Source: Luzula sylvatica
Taxonomy: Eukaryota; Streptophyta; Magnoliopsida; Poales; Juncaceae
Assembly: GCA_946800325.1 (NCBI GenBank)
Contig: OX326960.1
Location: forward strand, 18,276,893 to 18,340,892
Direction of reading: 5' to 3'
Length of the DNA: 64,000 nt
The notes below the pieces were generated by a model. That model was given only the letters and a program-made list of their open reading frames with translations. It was not told the DNA's origin and ran no database searches. Shown in pieces: positions 35,368-45,257 of the stretch. Made by a program: the position numbers and the translations under genes. Position 1 is the first letter of the stretch. Each line of letters starts with the position of its first letter.

Positions 35368-36205
35368 CCAATTCCAAACCCGTCATTGTTTGAAAGATTT
35401 TCTGTGATAGGAATGCCATATCAGCCACACGGAAGAATGCTTTACCAATTCCTTGAGCTAGACGAGTTGCTACACAGATCTATCACAGAGAATTAATTGA
35501 GTTGGTTTTGAATCAAATCAAAAGAGCCAACTGCCCGCAGCAACACCTCCAGTTATTTTTAACTGGTGCTCTCCAGTTTTTCTCTTTCCTCACTAATTAT
35601 ACAATAAAAAATGCACCGGACTCTCCATTACAAGAATTAAACATATAGGAGTATTTCGTCTCTCCCAAACCGCCCGAACGATCCTCAGATAGTCGTACGA
35701 TCGTCGTTTTCCCTCTATCTTCCTCTCCTGAGTATCATGGAGGCATCGTGACCACCCTAGTACCCTTCTTCTCCCTCAATTCGGGTTAAAAATGGATCTC
35801 TACATCAAAATCAAGCCTATCAATATATTGTCCAGCACCAGAACCAGGGCACGCTTTCTCAAGGCCTTCTGACCTCTCTCTCCCTCTCTCTGGACTCGTA
35901 CTCATCTTATAACTCCCCCCTCAAGGTTCTACTTTCTAGCCATTAATTTGCACAAAGCTTTGGGCTTTCTTCAATTTTGTGCAAGTTTCACCCCCAAATC
36001 ATACTAGATCTTGATCAGAGCTTTCTCTGGTCTTGATCATCTCTCTATCTCAGTTTCTACATCATCATCGCCTCCTAAGAAACAAGTGGGAAGAATCAAT
36101 TACATCCAATTCAGAAGAAGTTGAAGACTCTACTTTGCTCACTCAAGCTTTCTTGGTGGGTAAAGAGATCATGAAAGGGCAAATTTCAACTCTTAAAGCT
36201 TTCTT
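35368..36205 (+). other. Possible 5' leader of a host gene split by the LINE
   Basis: The sequence from about 35,870 is CT-rich and transcript-leader-like, with a donor-like GGTGGGTAAAG near 36,155 and an ATG at 36,171 that stops after 13 codons (MKGQISTLKAFFN). The DNA on the far side of the LINE (42,552-43,000) is T-rich and intron-like. Together this could be exon 1 and intron 1 of a gene. No downstream coding exon in the right frame was found, so this stays tentative. Confidence 0.25.
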
Positions 36206-36221
36206 TAATTGATTTGGTATT
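36206..36221. repeat. LINE target-site duplication, left copy
   Basis: TAATTGATTTGGTATT matches 42,536-42,551 exactly. On the plus strand it is followed directly by a T run, the complement of the LINE poly(A) tail. Confidence 0.85.
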
Positions 36222-36468
36222 TTTTTGAAGGAGGAGGCGATAGCCTCTCTCAAATTTGTATTAAATATATTAGAGTTGATCTTTACAAGGCATTCAAAAG
36301 AGAAGGAAAGAAATAAATGTTTAAACTAAAACTAAAAATCTAGGTAGTGGAGGGGCCGTCTGATTGGTGCACCATTCGAAGGCAGGGGAGGGACCAAAAA
36401 ACGTGCGCCAGGGAGAGAGCAGGGGGAAGGCCGGAGTTAGCCCCCGGATTGGAGTGGTGGATTGAGAC

Positions 36469-39400
36469 TTAGCAATATACTTGCCATCTCAAAATTTCTT
36501 CTTTTATAATTGCAGTTAGCATATTCGTTGAAGTCGCTTTTGAGGCAAAAATTCGACGATTTCTCTCTTTCCATAAGTTCCATGCCGTCGCAATCCAGAT
36601 TGTACTCCATTTCTTGTTGTGGATGTCGTCCCCCTTTGTTTTGTTTGCATTCCACAACGTGAGTAGCGTGTTTTCGATTCGGAAATGTGTGAGATGAAAA
36701 GTGAGTGCTATCTTTTCCCATACTTGTGTTGCGTAATTGCAAGAGACAAGTAGATGGTCTATTACCTCACGATGTTGAGCGCACAATGCGCATCCTTCGT
36801 TATTCGGCCATCCTCGTTTTTCAAGATTTACCGCCGTGAGTAGTCTATCTTGAATAGCTAGCCACCCAAAAAACCGCACTTTTGATGGTGCCCGAACCCT
36901 CCATAAATGAACGTTCCAAATTTCAATTACGCCCGGGTTACGTAACGCTTGGTAGGCCGATTTTACCGAAAAGTCACCTTTTGAAGTCCAAAACCATGAC
37001 GGTTGTACGATGTTGCGGCTCGGCGTAAGGGACCTATTGAAAAAGTTTATTAATTTGGAAAGATCTCGTACAAAGAAGGATGAGTAGTTTGACGCGAGGT
37101 CGATTTCATGCAGCGGATTAGGCCCGTATATTTCTCGAAAAATATCAGTCCACAAAGAAAGCGGTTGGAAAACGAGTTTACTTATGCTTTTAAGTAACAA
37201 TGCATCATTTTGTGTTTTTAAATGGTGCAACCCTAGGCCCCCATTATTTTTTGGGAGACAAACTTTGTCCCACGCCACTAGGCAATGGCCACCTTTGCAC
37301 GTCTTATCGCCCCTCCAAAGAAAAGACCTCATGATTTTGTCGCATTCCTTAACTAGCCAATCGGGTAGCGAGAAAGCTTGCATGAAATAAGTCGGCGTCG
37401 CCGCTAAGACGGATTGCACTAGAGTTAGTCTACCTCCCAAAGAAAGTAGTTTGCCCTTCCACGAGGCCATTCGAGAGTTCATCTTTTGAATTAGAGGTTG
37501 AAAATGTAGCTTTCTTGGTTTCCTAATCGAGAGAGGCAAACCGAGGTATTTGATGGGCAAAGTTTTTTTGGGACATCTTAGAATATCCCCGATTAAAGCA
37601 TGAAACTCGGCCGGTATCGCTATCGGGACGAAAGAGCTCTTGTCTTTATTAATACCCAATCCGGTCATCTTTGAGAAACAATCCAAAGTTTGCGCTACCA
37701 ACTTTAAATTTTCCGGGTATGCTTGGACAAAAATAATCGTATCGTCCGCGTATTGAAGGGCTTTGGGCGCTAGCGGGGCCGACCCTTTTAAGAGGATTGA
37801 GATATTTTTTAGCAAGCTTTGGAGTACATCAACCACAATGTTAACAAGCAAGGGAGATAGGGGATCACCTTGTCGGAGTCCCTTTTGGTGGAAGAAGGAT
37901 TCTCCCGTTTCTCCATTAATACGGACACTAGAGCTCGAAGATATTAGGATGTGGCGTATCCACTCAATCCATTTGGAGGGGAAGCCTCTTGCATGAAGGA
38001 GGTTTAGGAGGAAAGGCCATGAGATACAATCGAAAGCTTTCGAGAAGTCCACCTTGATCATCACCATAGGAATATTTTTTTTGTGATAGTAACTCAACAT
38101 CTCTCTAGTTGTTAGAAACGTGTCTATGATTGATCGCTCCTTAATGAACGCCGTTTGATACTTACTTATCAAAACCGGCATAAACGGTTGCAATCGTTCG
38201 GCTAACATTTTCGTGATTAATTTTATCGGCACATTGATAATACTAATAGGTCGGAAATCACTTATAAATTCAGGCGGATCTTTTTTAGGTAAGAGAGATA
38301 TTGTGGCCTTGTTGAAAAGCTCGAGTCTCAAAGAGTGATCATAGAAGTCAGAGATCATCCGTGTGATATCGATTCCTAATATGTTCCAATATTTTTGTAG
38401 GAACTCCGCCGGAAGCCCATCGGGACCCGATGTTTTTCGTTTTTTTAGCGACTGGACCGTTTGTCCTATTTCTTCTTCCAAAAATGGGCGGGACAAGATG
38501 TGAAGTCCCTGAACCCTGTTCGGATACAGGAGCTCGAAGTGCACTTCATCCTCAAGATTTTCTGCTATCGAGCCCAACAGGGACTTATAATAGTTCGAGA
38601 ATAGGTTTAACAATGTTGGCGAATCGGTTATTTGAATACCTTCATGTGAGATGGAATTAATGCGATTATTTAGTCTTTTGGACGATGATACGGCGTGAAA
38701 GAAGGAGGTGTTGTTGTCGCCCAAACTCAACCATCTACACGAAGCTCTTTGAGACCACTTTTGTTCATTAATTTGAACGATATCATATACTTGCTGTTTT
38801 AGTTGTATTCGGAGGGATAGTTCCTGACCAAAAAGAGGCCACAACTCTTCTTTATGATCGAGGAATTTAATGAATTCTTTGCAAGAATAAAGGATAGAGT
38901 TTTGTGAATGGAAGGTGGAGTTGGCCCATAGTCGTAGCTGAGAAGATAGGTTGGCCAGCTTTGCCAAGTAAATTTTTGCCCCGCATCTACCTTGGTAACC
39001 CGAGTTCCAACTATTCAATACTAGTGTTGCGAAATCCTCATGATTCATCCAAAAAAGTTCCATCTTGAAGGGCCTTTTTGGTGACCGTCCATTTGTTGAG
39101 ATAGTAAAAAGAATAGGGGAATGATCCGACGTTGGCATCGGTAAATCCTTCGCCAACGGAATTAGATCTTGCAGCAAGAAATGATTGGAGACTAGAACTC
39201 GATCTAGTTTGGCAAGTGTTGGATGCTCCCTTTTGTTGGACCAAGTGAAGCGTCGTCCCTCTAAAGGGATCTCTACGAGATTAAGCTCATTTATGGTATG
39301 ATTGAAATTGTTAATTAGATTAGTGTTAGTGGAGGAGGAGGTCGATTCATCGGCCGATCTAATAAGATTAAAATCGCCTAGAACTATCCATGGGATATTC

Positions 39401-39807
39401 TCGGCCACATCAATTGTTTTCAATTCTCCTAAGAAATCTAATTTGTGGGCCTCTTCGGAGGGACCATAAATATTAGAGATACAAAACGTGAAACCGCAAG
39501 ATGATTTTAGGATGACATTTAAAGAGTAGGGAGTAGAGAACGAGTTTACTAGAGTGAACATGCTTTTCCATGCCGTTATCATACCACCCTTTGAGCCGGT
39601 GGATCCTTTGAAAGAGAAATTAGAGAAAGAAGAAGGACAAAATCTCAACAGATCGAACGTAGAAGGAGATTGTAATTTTGTTTCTTGAAGACAAACAACA
39701 TTACATAGCGAGTCTAAAATAGAGTTTTTGACCACTCCACATTTTTCCTTACATCCGAGACCTCTCACATTCCATGATAGGAAAGAGCAAAAGTTGTACA
39801 TAATCAT
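36469..39807 (-). CDS. LINE ORF2: AP-type endonuclease and reverse transcriptase
   Basis: 1,112 codons, no interruption. It nicks target DNA and copies the LINE RNA by target-primed reverse transcription. The endonuclease domain spans about residues 1-235: N13 in SWNVRG, E42 in LQETK, D145/N147 in GDFN, and SDH at 227-229. The reverse transcriptase spans about 450-760, with KRKTSGPDGLPAEF (457-470), KVDFSKAFDCISW (585-597), GLRQGDPLSPLL (643-654) and catalytic YADD (686-689). A C-terminal zf-RVT-like region follows (SKVRFFGWLAIQDRL and C-x2-C...H-x3-C in CALCAQHREVIDHLLVSC). No RNase H domain, as in many plant L1 elements. All visible catalytic residues are present. Confidence 0.95.
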   Translation of the reverse strand: MIMYNFCSFLSWNVRGLGCKEKCGVVKNSILDSLCNVVCLQETKLQSPSTFDLLRFCPSSFSNFSFKGSTGSKGGMITAWKSMFTLVNSFSTPYSLNVILKSSCGFTFCISNIYGPSEEAHKLDFLGELKTIDVAENIPWIVLGDFNLIRSADESTSSSTNTNLINNFNHTINELNLVEIPLEGRRFTWSNKREHPTLAKLDRVLVSNHFLLQDLIPLAKDLPMPTSDHSPILFTISTNGRSPKRPFKMELFWMNHEDFATLVLNSWNSGYQGRCGAKIYLAKLANLSSQLRLWANSTFHSQNSILYSCKEFIKFLDHKEELWPLFGQELSLRIQLKQQVYDIVQINEQKWSQRASCRWLSLGDNNTSFFHAVSSSKRLNNRINSISHEGIQITDSPTLLNLFSNYYKSLLGSIAENLEDEVHFELLYPNRVQGLHILSRPFLEEEIGQTVQSLKKRKTSGPDGLPAEFLQKYWNILGIDITRMISDFYDHSLRLELFNKATISLLPKKDPPEFISDFRPISIINVPIKLITKMLAERLQPFMPVLISKYQTAFIKERSIIDTFLTTREMLSYYHKKNIPMVMIKVDFSKAFDCISWPFLLNLLHARGFPSKWIEWIRHILISSSSSVRINGETGESFFHQKGLRQGDPLSPLLVNIVVDVLQSLLKNISILLKGSAPLAPKALQYADDTIIFVQAYPENLKLVAQTLDCFSKMTGLGINKDKSSFVPIAIPAEFHALIGDILRCPKKTLPIKYLGLPLSIRKPRKLHFQPLIQKMNSRMASWKGKLLSLGGRLTLVQSVLAATPTYFMQAFSLPDWLVKECDKIMRSFLWRGDKTCKGGHCLVAWDKVCLPKNNGGLGLHHLKTQNDALLLKSISKLVFQPLSLWTDIFREIYGPNPLHEIDLASNYSSFFVRDLSKLINFFNRSLTPSRNIVQPSWFWTSKGDFSVKSAYQALRNPGVIEIWNVHLWRVRAPSKVRFFGWLAIQDRLLTAVNLEKRGWPNNEGCALCAQHREVIDHLLVSCNYATQVWEKIALTFHLTHFRIENTLLTLWNANKTKGDDIHNKKWSTIWIATAWNLWKERNRRIFASKATSTNMLTAIIKEEILRWQVYC

Positions 39808-39856
39808 AAAAGTTTAATAACTACTAAGAACGAGATACTTGAGCACGGTCTTTATG

Positions 39857-40090
39857 TCAAACGACATAATCCGTCTCGTCATCCCCGTAATCAACAATGT
39901 CCCCATAGGGTTCCTCTTCCTCCTCCTCTTGTTCAATGTTTTCCTCCTCATTTGTATTCACTGTTTGAATCAAATTTGAGATGTTAGCATTTATGTTTAC
40001 AATTGAGACAGGGGCTGCCGAACTCTTTGTTGGCTCGGCCTGCTTGTCTTGTAAACCACAGAGCACTTGGATCCTGGATATAGATTCCAA
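39857..40090 (-). CDS. Short acidic frame between LINE ORF1 and ORF2
   Basis: 77 codons: MESISRIQVLCGLQDKQAEP at the start and an acidic end (EEEEEEPYGDIVDYGDDETD). It begins 41 bases after the ORF1 stop and ends 49 bases before the ORF2 start, in a frame different from both. It may be the original C-terminus of ORF1 cut off by a frameshift, or a small accessory frame. Acid-rich composition is compatible with either. No homologous domain is recognised. Confidence 0.45.
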   Translation of the reverse strand: MESISRIQVLCGLQDKQAEPTKSSAAPVSIVNINANISNLIQTVNTNEEENIEQEEEEEEPYGDIVDYGDDETDYVV

Positions 40091-40131
40091 GGTAATTTCT
40101 TTTGGGTCATTTAATTCTATTTGTAAGGCAT

Positions 40132-42492
40132 TTAATAGTTGGGCCCTTTTGGCTTTGTGATCAATTGAATTTGATGGTCGATATTTTTTTTTGGCTTGCT
40201 AGTTTGATCAAAAGAGGATCCATCCATAAAGATTTTCTTTTTGATTATTCTATTGGATTTCCTTAAACCGTCCACTACAGGCTTCAAGTTTTTTGAATTA
40301 GAGATTATATTATTGACATATTTTTGAGGAAAGAATTTAAGAGATGGAGTTGGCCTTATTGCCAGTATATTTTGGCCCGTTTTAGAAATAGATAAAGAGA
40401 GTTTCTTTTTCATACCCTCAGCTGGGCCTGCTGGCCCAGAATTGTGGCATGTTGTACGTGTGAGTGGGGAGTCAGGTTCCTGGGGCGCATTAATTGCATG
40501 TTTGCCTTTGCGCACTCTTTCTTCCTCCAACCATTCATCCTCTCGAGCCATGAGCCCATCATCTCCTCTTTCCATCTCATTTATTGCTTCCTCAGTCATT
40601 AATGGCCCGTCTACCGTACCGCATGGTGCTTGCTCAACTTCTATCACGACATCGTCACGTGTCAGTGGATTGGATGGAGATTCTCCTGCTCGAGTCGCAT
40701 CATTAGCTTGCACTAGAGTAGTAGCCGGCATTATTACGATTTCCTGGGACTGGAGGGTCTGTTTTGCTCGGACCTCTGGCCTTGAATTCGATCGGAGAGA
40801 GCTAGAGCTGCCGGAGTCGGGGTTCGGTGCAGCCTGTTGTATGCCTAGTTTTTTTGCGAGAAGGTTCCTGCCCATTGAATCCGGGACTGAAGCCCAGACT
40901 TGGCGCAGCCACAACTCGTCTACATTAATTTTATCGTTTCCGGTTATCTCATCCGATTTCTGTGAGAATTGCTCCGCTAAATCTGCTTGATAGAAAGGGA
41001 TCCTCGTCGATTTATCTAATCGAGCCATTCTTTGCTCCTCTTCATTGACGATGTCTGCCATTACCATATCATAATCTTCGTTGGGGGGTGTTGGGTCATC
41101 TGGTACGTAACACTTGAATTCCTCGTCTGCGCGACCGAGGACCTTAATGGGAATGACAAAGAACATGGTTCCCGCTGTGTAGCCGACTGCTTTGGGTATT
41201 AGTTTGAGATCACTTGTTGCGATGACCATGCGAAATTTTTGCATGGTTGTTAACTCTACAAGGGGTCCGAATTGGACAGGGATTCCGAAAGACCCCGTAA
41301 TGTGAGCTATTTCTTCGACACACCACGCCGGGACAGGAAGATTGATTAAATCTATCCAAACTCGGTGGACGTATGATTTAGAACCCGCATCTATAGATAG
41401 TTCCCACGGAAATATCACAAACTTTGCTCTTCTGAAGGAGCCCATTTTGTATTTCATGTAATCCTCGCGGTTGACTTCCTCGGGCATAATCAGGAGGTAC
41501 CTATCATCATTCCAATGGAGAATGTGAAATGGATTTTCCCATTTCCTTGAGCGTTGTGTGAGGATTTGGACAGCCATCAGATTATGATTGTCCACAAATC
41601 GACCATCTATGACTATTGCTCGACGCATCCTTGCGACCTCCTCATTATGCTCGTTTGTCTGACTGGCGAAACACATTACCATTTCCGGCCTTCCATCAGG
41701 TAGCCCCTCTTCTCCTAAAATACCTCTTGGCTGCAGATCGTCGAAATCCCCTGCGTGTTTTTGTTGTGTCGAGGGTCGTTTGATTTCTGGTTCGTCATCC
41801 TCAGAAGCATGCGGGCAGTTCTTCGCTAGGTGATCTTCAGCTTTGCAATGGACGCATCTCCTCGGGTTAGTGCAAGTAGTAGAATAGTGGCCTATTTCGA
41901 TGCAGCGGTAGCATTTTCGAAACCAGAAGGGGTCCTTCGGATCGGGAGGCCAAGATGTTTTTTTCCTGATTTGCTTTGGGTTTGAAGAGTCGGGGAGATG
42001 CCTTTTCCTAGAAACAAATACTGCTCCAGTCGGAAGCATGCTTTGCTCTGCTTGGTGTGGAGCTTGTTTCGTAGCGAGCTGGTCTTGGTCTCCTGTCATT
42101 TTGAGAAGAGGTTTAGGTTGTGTATTTGGCTTCTGGACATGAGCTTGTTTCGCATGCAGTCTCTTGTTGTTTGGGCGTGGGTGGGTGGGGTGAGGCGCTG
42201 AAGAAAAAGGAGGGCGTGCTGGCATTGAAGAGACTGCATGTGCGTAAGACGCCCTGGGGGTTGGCAAGAGAGGTGGTCTAGCTCCATTAATGGCTGGTGT
42301 GGGTCTCATGTTTTGTTGTTGTTTAGTAACGAATGGTTTCCAATTTGTGTGATTTGAAAGAGCAGAGGAGGGGAGGAGTGGGGTAGGGGAGGTGGAGTAT
42401 GGTGTGTAAGCGTGCAAGACCTTGCCTATGAGCTTTTTGGGGACCCACCTAAACCAGCCTCCTTCCTCTTCAATCGCCTTCTTTCCTCTCAT
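40132..42492 (-). CDS. LINE ORF1: zinc-knuckle, DUF4283-type nucleic-acid-binding protein
   Basis: 786 codons, intact. ORF1 proteins of plant L1 elements bind the element RNA and form the ribonucleoprotein used in target-primed reverse transcription. Residues 1-180 are Pro/Gln/Lys-rich and probably disordered. Two CCHC zinc knuckles follow: C194-x2-C-x4-H-x4-C207 (CYRCIEIGHYSTTC) and C213-x2-C-x4-H-x4-C226 (CVHCKAEDHLAKNC). Residues about 285-400 resemble the DUF4283 domain found in plant retroelement Gag-like proteins (motifs HWNDDRYLLIMP, VHRVWIDLINLPVPAWC). The C-terminal part is acidic, then Lys-rich. The first ATG in the frame is used; the start is not independently confirmed. The antisense 182-codon frame at 40,442-40,990 is a shadow. 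Confidence 0.9.
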   Translation of the reverse strand: MRGKKAIEEEGGWFRWVPKKLIGKVLHAYTPYSTSPTPLLPSSALSNHTNWKPFVTKQQQNMRPTPAINGARPPLLPTPRASYAHAVSSMPARPPFSSAPHPTHPRPNNKRLHAKQAHVQKPNTQPKPLLKMTGDQDQLATKQAPHQAEQSMLPTGAVFVSRKRHLPDSSNPKQIRKKTSWPPDPKDPFWFRKCYRCIEIGHYSTTCTNPRRCVHCKAEDHLAKNCPHASEDDEPEIKRPSTQQKHAGDFDDLQPRGILGEEGLPDGRPEMVMCFASQTNEHNEEVARMRRAIVIDGRFVDNHNLMAVQILTQRSRKWENPFHILHWNDDRYLLIMPEEVNREDYMKYKMGSFRRAKFVIFPWELSIDAGSKSYVHRVWIDLINLPVPAWCVEEIAHITGSFGIPVQFGPLVELTTMQKFRMVIATSDLKLIPKAVGYTAGTMFFVIPIKVLGRADEEFKCYVPDDPTPPNEDYDMVMADIVNEEEQRMARLDKSTRIPFYQADLAEQFSQKSDEITGNDKINVDELWLRQVWASVPDSMGRNLLAKKLGIQQAAPNPDSGSSSSLRSNSRPEVRAKQTLQSQEIVIMPATTLVQANDATRAGESPSNPLTRDDVVIEVEQAPCGTVDGPLMTEEAINEMERGDDGLMAREDEWLEEERVRKGKHAINAPQEPDSPLTRTTCHNSGPAGPAEGMKKKLSLSISKTGQNILAIRPTPSLKFFPQKYVNNIISNSKNLKPVVDGLRKSNRIIKKKIFMDGSSFDQTSKPKKNIDHQIQLITKPKGPNY

Positions 42493-42535
42493 TTTTCGAA
42501 TCTGTTTTGAGTTTTTAGGGTTGTGAGGTTTTTTC

Positions 42536-42551
42536 TAATTGATTTGGTATT
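42536..42551. repeat. LINE target-site duplication, right copy
   Basis: TAATTGATTTGGTATT, identical to 36,206-36,221, at the 5' side of the minus-strand LINE. Confidence 0.85.
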
Positions 42552-44108
42552 GTCACTCTCTTTTAGGGTTTTGAGTAGATTTTAGTGAAATTTGTGCTTA
42601 AACTGTTATATCATTGTTTGATCTTGGATCATTGAATGTTATAAACATGTTTGATATTTTATAGAATTTTTCTAGAGCTTATTTGATTTGTTTATGTTTG
42701 TGTTTGAAAATATCTGAAAATCTGAGTACCTAACTGCAAAATCCAATTCAAGCTTTCTTCATTGCATTTAGGTCTCGAAAAAGTAGTTTTATGTTTCATT
42801 CATGTTTATCTACCAATCTGTGTAAGAAAAAAAAATTAGTCTTGAGAAAGTTATGAAAAAACCCCAAAGTTTATTGTAATTGTAAATCTGTCATTTTTCT
42901 TGTTTACTTACTGTTTTGAAAATTAATTCAGATCAAGTGTGAATTTGTGAAATTGTTATTTTATGTTGAATTTTATCAGGACTTTTCTGTAAGTTGTCAA
43001 GGCTAAAACGCGGATTACTTTTTATTTTTATTGGAAACTCCAATTTGACTTCTATTTGTTGTGTTAAATCGAATATTGTGTGAAGTATCTTTGTGGAAAG
43101 TTTGAGAACTAAATTTTGAGAATTAAATTTGAGATTTCTAAATTTTGAGATGATAAGAATAAATTGTCGTCGTGTCTGAAAAATTGTGTACCCATCAATT
43201 GAATCAAAATTTGAAATTTGGACATCAACTCAATATAGATTTAATATTTAAATTGTGGTGATTATTAGAGTCAAGAAAAGAAAATAGATTGTAAAAAATT
43301 GAAATTCTCAACAAAAATTATTCTAAACAAATAATTTGTTTTGAACCTTTTGTATTTTTCTTTTTAATTGAAATTCTCATATTTCCTTGGGGAACGATGT
43401 TGTACTTGCCATTATAAGTAGGTATAAGAATATTAAATGTGTTGGTAGACTTTTGAGATTAGAAACTAAAAAGGACACTATTTTTCGAGTTTTCGCAAAT
43501 TAGAACATATGCGGAGGTGCCTCATAATTTAGGCAGATTTTAAGATATATTTCCACGGCTCCTTCGTTAGTTTCATCAAAATACCCTATTATTTTCATAT
43601 ATAATATTTTAAAAATATGTTTTGTTATATTTATTAATTGGAAAATTTCCATTAAAATTTTTTAACATATAATAATTTAAAAAATAGTAATTATTATATG
43701 TTATATTTATATAGTTTTAATCGTTCATTTATTATATATTTTTTTATAAAAAATTTACATCAACTAATAATAAATTAAACAACAATATTAAAAAAAAAAA
43801 CTAAAATATAAACCAAAATGATAATTACAATATAAATATTAACCAATATGTACATACTATTTATTTGTTAATTGTATGTTAATGTATAATAAATAAAACT
43901 AGTTGTTATCCCTGAAATATAAATATTAACAAAATTAGTTTTGACATATCAAAATCAAAATAAAATACTTGAATCCCCACGGCCCAACAAAATAATTTAT
44001 TCATCAGCAGGCCCCTGCAATCGAGTACTTCTAGGGTTTTTGCGGAGAAACCTCCAAATCCCCCAACGAAAACTACGCGACGATTACAAAGCTCAAGTGT
44101 CTATTGCA
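42552..44108. other. Intergenic region upstream of the mTERF gene
   Basis: No gene. The left part is T-rich and intron-like (see 35,368). The part from 43,560 to 43,960 is extremely AT-rich. The stretch 43,980-44,108 is less AT-rich and is the likely mTERF promoter/5' UTR (TCTAGGGTTTTTGCGG). An in-frame ATG at 43,941 is upstream of the chosen start. Confidence 0.5.
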
Positions 44109-45257
44109 ATGGCTTCTCTTCTAGCAAAGAGGCTCGCCTCCCTGCGGTGGATCCCTCGCCACCAAAACTCAACAATCTTAATCCCTTTCTTCCATTTCTC
44201 AACCCAAATCCAAGTAAAGGAGGAAGTACCCTTCATAACCCAATACCTCGTCTCCTCATTCGACTTCTCTCAGGATCGAGCGCTCAAGCTCGCATCTTCC
44301 AAGGACTTTTGCCGAATCAAAACCCCAGAAGGTCCTGAATCTGTGATTCGCTTCCTTAAGGATATTGGTATGACTGATATCCAGATCAAGAGTGCCATAT
44401 CTTTGGTACCTCAACTGCTTCTTAAAAGCGTGGGCAACACCCTTGAACCGCGTGCCCGCGAGGTAATTGCTAGTGGCTTCTCAAGGGAAACACTTATCCA
44501 ATTGATTCGGTATAATCCTACTGCTCTAACCATTGCTAAGATCCTCTCGCGGCTCCAATTCTGGAGAAGTTTTTTTAATGATAGCGAAGATGATTTGTTG
44601 ATGTTTATCAAGAGGAACTATGAAATCTTTACTAGGGATATTGATACAGCCATTATACCAAGAATTAATCTTTTACATGGATATGGCTTATCTAATCAAC
44701 AAATTGCAACTCTGACGATGGGATCAACAAGTCATTTAATGCGTAGAAATTTAGATACTATAAAACAGATTCTTAAGCGGACAGAGAATCTTGGATTCCA
44801 ACGGGGATCTGGAATGTTTGTTCGTTGTTTAATAGTGTTGTCTTTTTTATCTGAAGACACGGTGGAAAGAAAAATTAGCTTCTTTAGAAAGACTTATAAC
44901 TGGTCGCAGGACGATGTAAACTCGCTTATCAGGAAAGTTCCTTGCATTCTTACTCTTTCTGAGGAGAATGTGAAATCAACTATGCATTTCCTTGTTGCGG
45001 AATGTGGTTTTCCACCAAAGACGGTAGCTTCCCGACCATGGCTTCTTAATTTTAGCTTAAAAGGAAGATTAATGCCTCGGCATTATGTCATAGTTACGTT
45101 AAAATTAAAGGGGTTGGACATAAAAAGCTCACTTTTTACTGCGGCAATGATGACAGAAAAGAAGTTTGTGGAGAAGTTTATTGTGGCATATGAAAAGGAT
45201 GTGCCAGAGCTCGGGGAGTCCTATGCGGCTTTCCGTGGCGAGAAGATATCCAATTGA
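44109..45257 (+). CDS. mTERF family protein (mitochondrial transcription termination factor-like)
   Basis: 382 codons, single exon, as is usual for plant mTERF genes. These helical-repeat proteins bind organelle nucleic acid and act in transcription termination, splicing or ribosome assembly. The start at 44,109 (GCAATGGCT) gives MASLLAKRLASLRWIPRHQN, basic, Ser/Leu-rich and without acidic residues, a good mitochondrial presequence ending near HFSTQ. From residue about 50 the family pattern is clear: ITQYLVSSFDFSQDRALKLA, VIRFLKDIGMTDIQIKSAIS, repeated LxxxP(x)LL-type helices (RYNPTALTIAKI, IRKVPCILTLSEENVKS) and FLVAECGFPPKTVASRPWLL near the C-terminus. The start at 43,941 would add 56 residues unlike the family and was rejected. 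Which mTERF subgroup, and mitochondrion versus plastid, cannot be settled. Confidence 0.93.
   Translation: MASLLAKRLASLRWIPRHQNSTILIPFFHFSTQIQVKEEVPFITQYLVSSFDFSQDRALKLASSKDFCRIKTPEGPESVIRFLKDIGMTDIQIKSAISLVPQLLLKSVGNTLEPRAREVIASGFSRETLIQLIRYNPTALTIAKILSRLQFWRSFFNDSEDDLLMFIKRNYEIFTRDIDTAIIPRINLLHGYGLSNQQIATLTMGSTSHLMRRNLDTIKQILKRTENLGFQRGSGMFVRCLIVLSFLSEDTVERKISFFRKTYNWSQDDVNSLIRKVPCILTLSEENVKSTMHFLVAECGFPPKTVASRPWLLNFSLKGRLMPRHYVIVTLKLKGLDIKSSLFTAAMMTEKKFVEKFIVAYEKDVPELGESYAAFRGEKISN

Larger units (their letters stand above)
36222..42535 (-). mobile_element. Near-complete L1-type LINE retrotransposon (6.3 kb)
   Basis: Minus-strand element with ORF1 (zinc-knuckle RNA-binding protein), a short middle frame, ORF2 (endonuclease and reverse transcriptase), a 3' UTR of about 250 bases and a short A tail (T run at about 36,220-36,226 on the plus strand). 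A perfect 15-16 base duplication flanks it at 36,206 and 42,536. Both main ORFs are uninterrupted, so the insertion is young and may be competent. Only 43 bases precede the ORF1 start, shorter than expected for a 5' UTR with a promoter, so the 5' end may be slightly truncated. Confidence 0.93.

Noticed and set aside
40442..40990. 182-codon plus-strand frame
   Set aside because: Antisense shadow of LINE ORF1; it shows no domain of its own.
43941..44108. N-terminal extension of the mTERF frame
   Set aside because: The extra 56 residues are unlike the family, while the ATG at 44,109 has a good context and opens a typical presequence.
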